Shown: positions 1 through 7,864 of the stretch, piece after piece
Position numbering within the stretch: position 1 is the stretch's first letter
How the letters are laid out: each line of letters opens with the position of its first letter
Origin: an uncultured Coriobacteriaceae bacterium
GTDB taxonomy: Bacteria; Actinomycetota; Coriobacteriia; Coriobacteriales; Eggerthellaceae
DNA length: 7,864 nucleotides
Direction of reading: 5' to 3'
NCBI GenBank assembly: GCA_900554945.1
Contig: USJN01000062.1
Location: forward strand, 1 to 7,864
The notes under the pieces: model-generated
The model's database searches: none
Seen by the model: the letters and a program-made list of their open reading frames with translations, nothing else
What the model was told of the DNA's origin: nothing
Program-made: the position numbers and the translations under genes

Positions 1-87
1 CCTCACGTCGAAAGACTCCATCCTGAAGGGCATGCCTTCAACCTCATGGTAGAAGACCTCGCCGTTTACGGGGCGACTATCGACCAC
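1..87 (-). CDS. Possible 5' end of an unidentified gene running off the left edge
   Basis: A minus-strand frame stays open from an in-frame TAA near 96 to the left edge. It can start at GTG 85-87 or at ATG 31-33. From the GTG it reads VVDSRPVNGEVFYHEVEG and continues MPFRMESFDVR. Third positions from about position 69 to the edge are roughly 78% G or C (18 of 23 codons), like the real genes here, whereas the opposite strand in the same codon register is poorer in GC3. The purine-rich AGAAGG lies directly against the GTG, too close for a normal ribosome binding site, so the start is unsettled. I do not recognise a family. With fewer than 30 codons visible this could be chance. Confidence 0.25.
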   Translation of the reverse strand, partial: MVDSRPVNGEVFYHEVEGMPFRMESFDVR

Positions 88-95
88 CCTTCTTT

Positions 96-110
96 AATCG
101 CGTCCCGATT
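96..110. repeat. Small inverted repeat beside the large palindromic element
   Basis: AATCG (96-100) and CGATT (106-110) can pair across a 5-nt loop. A second small hairpin, GCCGG (132-136) with CCGGC (142-146), lies between this site and the large palindrome at 151-341. They may be part of the same element, whose left boundary I cannot fix from one copy. Confidence 0.3.
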
Positions 111-150
111 TGTGGTGCATCAAGGGCCATCGCCGGAACCGCCGGCCACA

Positions 151-341
151 CTTCTTTTCGAAAATCGGGTTGCGGGGGACAAATAATGCCGATATGTGAG
201 TCCTCGAAGTAAATAGCGATTGCTCGCTCGAGCTTCTGCCGGCGTTTTCCCAGGTCGGAATTTTCGAAAGGAGGTTTGCCCTTTGCCGCTCCTCGCATAT
301 CGGCAAATTTTGTCCACGACGAGTCGATTTCGAAAAAGAAG
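151..341. repeat. Long imperfect palindrome, candidate mobile/REP-like element or structured RNA
   Basis: The two halves of this 191-nt stretch are partly complementary. Positions 151-167 pair with 325-341 (one shift), 177-183 with 308-314 (GGACAAA/TTTGTCC), and 188-200 with 292-304 (12 of 13, the exception being a possible G-U). An inner hairpin is AGCGA (215-219)/TCGCT (224-228) with a 4-nt loop. The palindrome TTTCGAAA occurs three times (156-163, 262-269, 328-335). My count gives about 49% GC, clearly below the flanks. A strong Shine-Dalgarno-like AAAGGAGGT sits on the plus strand at 267-275 without a convincing start codon behind it. Both strands hold short open frames but none looks like a protein. 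It could be a dispersed palindromic element (MITE or REP type), a structured non-coding RNA, or the remnant of an insertion. I have a vague memory of similar sequence in other Coriobacteriia, which I cannot verify. Confidence 0.55.
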
Positions 342-367
342 GATTTAGGAGCGCAAGAGCAGCATCC

Positions 368-449
368 CGCGAGCCCGCGCAGGCCATCACGTCCGAGCAC
401 CCGCACGCCGGGCTAGCGGACACGGACGATCTTGAACGCCGGGCTCGCG
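368..449. repeat. GC-rich nested inverted repeats downstream of the LRR gene
   Basis: CGCGAGCCCG (368-377) is exactly complementary to 440-449. Inside it, CGTCCG (390-395) pairs with 423-428, and inside that CCCG (400-403) pairs with CGGG (409-412). The right arm overlaps a 10-bp palindrome, GCTCGCGAGC (443-452), and ACGCCGGGCT is directly repeated at 405-414 and 436-445. No gene is visible in 345-512. In such GC-rich DNA some pairing is expected by chance, so a functional RNA is only a possibility. Confidence 0.3.
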
Positions 450-458
450 AGCGACGGG

Positions 459-490
459 CTCGGGGCGTGTGGGCGCGCACGCACCCCGAG
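459..490 (-). terminator. GC-rich hairpin just after the LRR gene, possible terminator
   Basis: Positions 459-471 pair with 478-490 around a 6-nt loop, with a perfect 7-bp core (CTCGGGG/CCCCGAG), one mismatch and one wobble. It begins 22 nt beyond the stop codon of the LRR gene, where a terminator would be expected. No T-tract follows on the minus strand, so it is not a textbook intrinsic terminator. It may act as a 3'-end stabilising hairpin or work with Rho. Confidence 0.35.
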
Positions 491-512
491 GGCCGCGCGC
501 CGCCCCTGCGCG

Positions 513-1463
513 CTACAGCATCGCGAGCAGCTCCTCGTCGGTCGGGTTGTCGAGCGCGTCGATCAAATCGCGCACCTCCGCAAGCTGGCCTTCCACCTCG
601 TCGAGCCGCGCCTGGATCCGCTCCTTCTCCGCACGCGCGAACATACCCAGGCCAGCGAGCTGTTTGCGCAGCTCGTCCTCTTCGGCGCACAGGCGCTTGC
701 CATCAGCCATGAGCTCCGCCCGATCCGCCTCGTGCGCTTCCTGGAACGCAGCCGAGAGCCTTGTGCGCTCGGTTTTCAGCACGACGCCCGCCCTGGCCGC
801 CACCTCCTGCGTGAACGACTCGGGAAAACGCTGCACGATGCTCTCGGGAATCGAGGCCGCATCGAGGCTGGTGCATCCGCGAAACGCCCGCGGCTCGATT
901 TCCTCCACACTCTCGGGGATCACAACCTCGCGAAGTGCTTGACATCCCGAGAAGGCCTCCTCCCCGATCACCTTCAACGTGCTGGGCAGCTCAATCCGCT
1001 CAAGTTCGGTACAGCTCGCGAACGCACGACGCCCGATCGTCTCCAAGGCTCCAAATTGCACATCGACAAGCGAGGTGCAACGCTGGAAGGCGTAGCGGTT
1101 GATTTCGGTCACCCCGGGCGCCACGACGCGGGAAAGCGAAGTCGCGCCTTGGAACGTGGCGTCGTCGATGCAGCCGAGCGTGTCGGCGAACGTTATCTCG
1201 CGCAGCGAGGTGCAGTGTTGGAAGGCGCGCTTTCCCACCATGGCGACATCGCCCGGAAAGTCGACCTGCACGAGGTTGCGGCAGCCGTCGAATGCGGCAT
1301 CCCCCACCTCGATGAGGCTTTGGGGGGCGCGCAAGGAACGCACCTCGCCCTTGAAGCGAAACGCCTTCGCCCCGATGCCGACGACACCGTCGGGCAGCAC
1401 GGCATCGATGCGCTCATCCGGCTCGTCGGGGGTGAACTTCGCGACTATGATCTCGTATGCCAT
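513..1463 (-). CDS. BspA-type leucine-rich-repeat protein with C-terminal coiled coil, no signal peptide
   Basis: This 316-residue protein has about eight repeats of roughly 23 residues (about 22-215). Each carries the LRR_5/BspA pattern of an AF pair, a small residue and Cys, then TSL and a beta strand, for example AFQHCTSLREI and AFRGCTSLDAA. The AF positions fall near 35, 58, 81, 104, 126, 148, 171 and 194. Residues about 232-304 are highly charged and heptad-like, predicted coiled coil, and the end is acidic. LRR_5 domains usually mediate protein binding and are often on exported surface proteins. Here the N-terminus (MAYEIIVAKF) lacks a signal peptide and no membrane segment or sorting motif is seen, so a cytoplasmic scaffold or adaptor role is inferred. 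The ATG is supported by GAGGTGA (1473-1479), a 7-base match to the anti-Shine-Dalgarno, 9 nt upstream. It lies 69 nt after glmM on the same strand with a hairpin between. Partner and function are unknown. Confidence 0.87.
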   Translation of the reverse strand: MAYEIIVAKFTPDEPDERIDAVLPDGVVGIGAKAFRFKGEVRSLRAPQSLIEVGDAAFDGCRNLVQVDFPGDVAMVGKRAFQHCTSLREITFADTLGCIDDATFQGATSLSRVVAPGVTEINRYAFQRCTSLVDVQFGALETIGRRAFASCTELERIELPSTLKVIGEEAFSGCQALREVVIPESVEEIEPRAFRGCTSLDAASIPESIVQRFPESFTQEVAARAGVVLKTERTRLSAAFQEAHEADRAELMADGKRLCAEEDELRKQLAGLGMFARAEKERIQARLDEVEGQLAEVRDLIDALDNPTDEELLAML

Positions 1464-1472
1464 GGGTCTCCC

Positions 1473-1479
1473 TCACCTC
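1473..1479 (-). promoter_or_regulatory. Ribosome binding site of the LRR gene
   Basis: On the minus strand GAGGTGA matches the anti-Shine-Dalgarno sequence over 7 bases and ends 9 nt before the ATG at 1461-1463. This fixes the start. I see no convincing promoter in the short space between the upstream hairpin (1496-1520) and this site. Confidence 0.7.
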
Positions 1480-1490
1480 GCGCACCAGGA

Positions 1491-1520
1491 AAGAAATCGC
1501 CCCCGATGAACAGGGGCGAT
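1491..1520 (-). terminator. Probable intrinsic terminator after glmM
   Basis: ATCGCCCC (1496-1503) and GGGGCGAT (1513-1520) form a perfect 8-bp stem with a 9-nt loop, 12 nt past the glmM stop. On the minus strand the stem is followed by TTCTTTCC, a modest T-rich tail. This fits a Rho-independent terminator closing the hisE-glmM unit. With a broken T-tract, read-through into the LRR gene remains possible, and that gene has no obvious promoter of its own. Confidence 0.6.
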
Positions 1521-1532
1521 ATGCGATATCTT

Positions 1533-2909
1533 CTAGATTTCGGCCTCAACGACAGCGGCAATCGCCTCGGCGTGGGCCTTCGCGGCGTCCGCGTCCTCCG
1601 CCTCGACCATCACGCGAACCACAGGCTCCGTGCCGCTCGGACGCAGCAGCACGCGACCCGAATCACCAAGCGCTTCCTCGGCCTTCGCGACGGCAGCGGC
1701 AATAGCCTCGTTGCCTTCAACCGCATGCTTGTCGCGCACCCGCACGTTGATAAGCGTCTGCGGGAACTTCTTCATGATGGAAACGACGTCGGCCACCGGC
1801 GTGCCCGCGCGCTTCACCGCTGCGAGGAACTGGCAAGCCGTCATAAGGCCGTCGCCCGTGGAGTTGTGCTCAAGCAGGATCATGTGGCCAGATTGCTCGC
1901 CGCCGATGGCGTAGCCCTTCGCGCGCATCTCCTCGAGAACATAGCGGTCGCCCACCTTCGTCTGGACGACAGTGATGCCGTTGTCGCGCATCGCATGGAC
2001 GAACCCGAGGTTGCACATCACAGTGGACACGACGGTGTCCTCGGGCAGGCATCCGCGGCGCTTCATGTCGAGTGCACACACCGCTTCGACCATGTCGCCG
2101 TCGATCTCGGTGCCGTCGGGCGTCATGAGCATCACGCGGTCGGCATCGCCATCGTGCGCCACGCCGACGTCCGCGCCGCTTTCGCGCATAAGCTGGGCAA
2201 GCGGCTCGAGATGGGTGGAACCGCAGTTCACGTTGATGTCGGTGCCGTCGAAGTCCTCGTTGATCGCGATGACCTCCGCGCCCAAGCGGCGGAAGGCCTC
2301 AGCGCTCGTGAGCGACGAGGCGCCGTGCCCCGTGTCGAGCGCGATGCGCATGCCCGAGAAGTCGATGCCCTGCGCGCGCACGCTCTGAACCGCATGCTCG
2401 ATGTAGATCTCGCAGGCCTCGTCAACGGGAAGGGCAACGCCCACCTCGTCGCCAGGAAGCATCGCGGCGGCGTCCTCGCCTTCCGCACCCTCTTTGGCTC
2501 GAGCAGCAGCACCCTCGAGGCCGCCCTGCTTGATGAACTCCTCGATCTTATCTTCCACCTCGTCGGGAAGCTTGTAGCCCTCGGCGTCGAAGAGCTTGAT
2601 GCCGTTGTACTCCGGCGGGTTATGCGAAGCGGAAATCACCGCGCCGCCGTCGGCGTGCAGCTCGCGCACGAGCAGCGCAACCGCAGGCGTGGGGATAATC
2701 CCCACCGAAAGCTCGGTCCCTCCCGCGCTCATGATGCCGGCGGCAAGCGCCGATTCCAGCATGTCGCCCGACAGGCGGGTGTCCTTGCCGACCACGATGT
2801 TCTTGCCGAGGAACACGGCCGCAGCCTGCCCTAAACGATAGGCAAGCTCGCAGGTGAGCTCGGTGTTCGCAACTCCGCGGACACCGTCGGTTCCAAATAG
2901 ACGTGCCAT
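1533..2909 (-). CDS. glmM: Phosphoglucosamine mutase GlmM
   Basis: GlmM interconverts glucosamine-6-phosphate and glucosamine-1-phosphate in the cytoplasm, feeding UDP-GlcNAc synthesis for peptidoglycan. The 458 residues show all four signatures of the alpha-D-phosphohexomutase family in order: FGTDGVRG at 5-12; the catalytic loop ISASHNP with the phosphoserine at S95; the Mg2+-binding DGDADR (D253, D255, D257); the sugar-binding GGEQSGH (336-342); and the phosphate-binding RPSGTEP (423-429). The FGTDGVRG start and the GGEQSGH loop point to GlmM rather than a phosphoglucomutase or phosphomannomutase. Usual length is about 445; the small excess seems to be an Ala/Glu-rich segment around 132-157. 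In this family the serine must be phosphorylated for activity. The ATG lies 3 nt after the hisE stop, and its ribosome binding site (2920-2927) is inside the hisE 3' end, which suggests translational coupling. Confidence 0.98.
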   Translation of the reverse strand: MARLFGTDGVRGVANTELTCELAYRLGQAAAVFLGKNIVVGKDTRLSGDMLESALAAGIMSAGGTELSVGIIPTPAVALLVRELHADGGAVISASHNPPEYNGIKLFDAEGYKLPDEVEDKIEEFIKQGGLEGAAARAKEGAEGEDAAAMLPGDEVGVALPVDEACEIYIEHAVQSVRAQGIDFSGMRIALDTGHGASSLTSAEAFRRLGAEVIAINEDFDGTDINVNCGSTHLEPLAQLMRESGADVGVAHDGDADRVMLMTPDGTEIDGDMVEAVCALDMKRRGCLPEDTVVSTVMCNLGFVHAMRDNGITVVQTKVGDRYVLEEMRAKGYAIGGEQSGHMILLEHNSTGDGLMTACQFLAAVKRAGTPVADVVSIMKKFPQTLINVRVRDKHAVEGNEAIAAAVAKAEEALGDSGRVLLRPSGTEPVVRVMVEAEDADAAKAHAEAIAAVVEAEI

Positions 2910-2912
2910 AGG

Positions 2913-3392
2913 CTACTTACCCCTTTTAACGTGGCCTTGCTTGAGGCGAACCGCCCCTGAAGGTCGTTCTTCGTTGGTCATGCGCTCGTTGAGCTCGGCG
3001 GCGAACTCATCCAAATCGATGCCATAACGCTCGAGCACAACAAGAAGATGATACACCACGTCGGCCGCCTCATAGCGCAGGTGGTCGGTGCACGCATCAA
3101 CGCGCTCGCCCGCGGAGGCGACCAGCACTTCATGGCCATGCGCATGGTGCTCCATAGCCCGCAACATCACGAGCTCGGACTCGACGTCCTTGGCGGCAAG
3201 CCCCACTTCCCCGGCCTCTTCCATCACCTTCTTGAGCGGCTTGTCGGCCGGCCCATAGAGAAGCTGGTGCGTGTAGCTTTCCTCGCCCGCATCCCGGCGA
3301 GCGCGAATCGTCGCAGCGAGCGCCTCGATTGTGGTTGCGATCTGCGAAGACGGGGCAACCTCGCCTTCGGGGACATACGTTTTCTCAGACAT
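2913..3392 (-). CDS. hisE: Phosphoribosyl-ATP pyrophosphohydrolase HisE, enlarged form
   Basis: HisE hydrolyses phosphoribosyl-ATP to phosphoribosyl-AMP and pyrophosphate, the second step of histidine biosynthesis. The protein has the all-alpha MazG-like pattern: a first helix with SYTHQLLYGP (39-48), the metal-binding EExxE in KKVMEEAGEVGLAAKD (54-69; E58, E59, E62), and the second acidic motif YEAADVVYHLLVVL (107-120; E108, D111). At 159 residues it is longer than the usual 90-110. The excess is a leader of about 25 residues, a basic C-terminal tail, and an insert of about 27 residues between the two metal-binding helices (within 70-106) that includes HHAHGH (82-87). The EAADxxYHLLV signature favours HisE over general MazG. 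The ATG has a good ribosome binding site. No other his gene is in the window; the neighbours are rpoC and glmM. Confidence 0.92.
   Translation of the reverse strand: MSEKTYVPEGEVAPSSQIATTIEALAATIRARRDAGEESYTHQLLYGPADKPLKKVMEEAGEVGLAAKDVESELVMLRAMEHHAHGHEVLVASAGERVDACTDHLRYEAADVVYHLLVVLERYGIDLDEFAAELNERMTNEERPSGAVRLKQGHVKRGK
2920..2927 (-). promoter_or_regulatory. glmM ribosome binding site inside the hisE 3' end
   Basis: AAAAGGGG on the minus strand ends 10 nt before the glmM ATG and lies within the last codons of hisE. The order is binding site, hisE TAG, 3 nt, glmM ATG, so ribosomes finishing hisE would be placed at the glmM start. Confidence 0.6.
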
Positions 3393-3397
3393 ATGCG

Positions 3398-3406
3398 CCT
3401 TTCCTT
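3398..3406 (-). promoter_or_regulatory. Ribosome binding site of hisE
   Basis: The purine-rich AAGGAAAGG on the minus strand precedes the ATG at 3390-3392. The AAGGA core is 9 nt from the start codon, a standard spacing, and supports this ATG. Confidence 0.65.
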
Positions 3407-3421
3407 GACCTGACGCCCCAT

Positions 3422-3454
3422 GCGGATTGCGAAGGGGACAATCCCCTTATCCGC
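3422..3454. repeat. Bulged palindrome in the hisE leader (GGGGACAATCCCC core)
   Basis: AAGGGG (3432-3437) and CCCCTT (3443-3448) pair across a 5-nt loop. Outside them GCGGAT (3422-3427) pairs with ATCCGC (3449-3454), leaving a one-sided 4-nt bulge. That makes 12 bp in all, about 30 nt before hisE. On the minus strand no T-tract follows, so it is not an obvious terminator. It may be a dispersed REP-like palindrome, a leader structure or a repressor site. Confidence 0.5.
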
Positions 3455-3526
3455 GAGGCTTCCTTGTCCTGCACGGGAAAATGACGAAAGGCCCCGAGAT
3501 ACCCAGGATCGCCCGTGCGCACGCTT

Positions 3527-3545
3527 GCGTACTTGGAAGGTACGC
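3527..3545. repeat. Perfect inverted repeat between rpoC and hisE
   Basis: GCGTAC (3527-3532) and GTACGC (3540-3545) are exact inverted copies separated by 7 nt. The shape would suit a dimeric regulator site or a small hairpin. No convincing -35/-10 pair is placed around it, so its role is open. Confidence 0.35.
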
Positions 3546-3602
3546 GCCGCGATGCGCAGGGGCAAAGCTGAGTGCCTCAGGGCCTCACAGCGTCAAGTGG
3601 AT

Positions 3603-3624
3603 CCGCCGCCCGCGGGGGCGGCGG
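3603..3624 (-). terminator. Strong GC hairpin directly after rpoC, likely terminator
   Basis: CCGCCGCCC (3603-3611) and GGGCGGCGG (3616-3624) form a perfect 9-bp GC stem with a 4-nt loop, starting 5 nt past the rpoC TAA. The position is right for the end of an rpoBC transcript, but no T-run follows on the minus strand. It may be a tail-less terminator, a pause or a 3'-end stabiliser. The rest of the 237-nt gap before hisE holds the palindromes listed separately and no gene that I can support. Confidence 0.5.
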
Positions 3625-3629
3625 AGTGA

Positions 3630-7864
<4,235 letters not shown>

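Noticed and set aside
1..186. Plus-strand frame open from the left edge to TAA at 184-186
   Set aside because: Its third positions are poorer in GC than those of the opposite strand, it runs into the palindromic element, and it resembles no family that I know.
276..350. Small plus-strand gene driven by the AAAGGAGGT at 267-275
   Set aside because: The only suitably spaced start is TTG at 283-285, giving about 21 codons of unconvincing sequence inside the palindrome arm.
77..406. 109-codon minus-strand frame through the palindromic element
   Set aside because: It covers the inverted-repeat structure, has no ribosome binding site that I could see and no recognisable domain. The nested complementarity explains this stretch better than a protein does, though I cannot exclude a small unknown protein.
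94..690. 198-codon minus-strand frame crossing the end of the LRR gene
   Set aside because: It is very rich in Arg, Ala and Gly, as expected from an out-of-frame reading of GC-rich DNA, and overlaps the clear LRR frame and the palindromic element.
432..2834. 800-codon open frame on the plus strand
   Set aside because: It lies exactly codon-on-codon opposite the LRR gene and glmM, which share one register. In that arrangement stops need TTA, CTA or TCA sense codons, rare in GC-rich genes. The protein shows no family, and both genes beneath it are convincing.
3568..3596. TTGACG at 3596-3591 (minus strand) as a -35 box for hisE
   Set aside because: At a 17-nt spacing the -10 position reads ACTCAG, which does not resemble TATAAT, and no better pair was found nearby.

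Overview
The window looks like chromosomal DNA of a GC-rich actinobacterium, most likely of the class Coriobacteriia (relatives of Eggerthella, Gordonibacter or Slackia). The evidence is the high GC at third codon positions, an RpoC with the acidic helical insert known from actinobacterial beta' subunits and without the large trigger-loop insert of enterobacteria, and a general resemblance to that class. The class-level placement is inference.

All recognisable genes lie on the minus strand, so transcription runs from high to low coordinates: rpoC (RNA polymerase beta', running off the right edge; about 77 N-terminal residues missing by comparison with E. coli), a 237-nt intergenic region with several inverted repeats, hisE (phosphoribosyl-ATP pyrophosphohydrolase), glmM (phosphoglucosamine mutase, starting 3 nt after the hisE stop), a hairpin with a T-rich tail, a BspA-type leucine-rich-repeat protein with no signal peptide and a C-terminal coiled coil, and then about 510 nt of mostly non-coding DNA. 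That last stretch has two parts: a very GC-rich part with nested hairpins (about 345-512) and a roughly 190-nt imperfect palindrome of about 49% GC (151-341). A possible 5' end of another minus-strand gene touches the left edge.

The genes serve core functions: transcription (rpoC), the second step of histidine synthesis (hisE) and supply of glucosamine-1-phosphate for the cell wall (glmM). hisE and glmM look translationally coupled although their pathways are unrelated. The LRR protein has no assignable function.

The most interesting feature is the C-terminus of RpoC. After the normal end of the beta' fold the protein continues for about 233 residues. This extension holds a helix-hairpin-helix segment that aligns without gaps to the C-terminal domain of the RNA polymerase alpha subunit. 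It keeps the equivalents of the DNA-contacting residues R265, N268, G296, K298 and E302 (E. coli alpha numbering). The reading is that this polymerase carries an extra alphaCTD-like DNA-binding module tethered to beta', followed by a strongly acidic tail. The palindromic element at 151-341 and the enlarged HisE are secondary points of interest.
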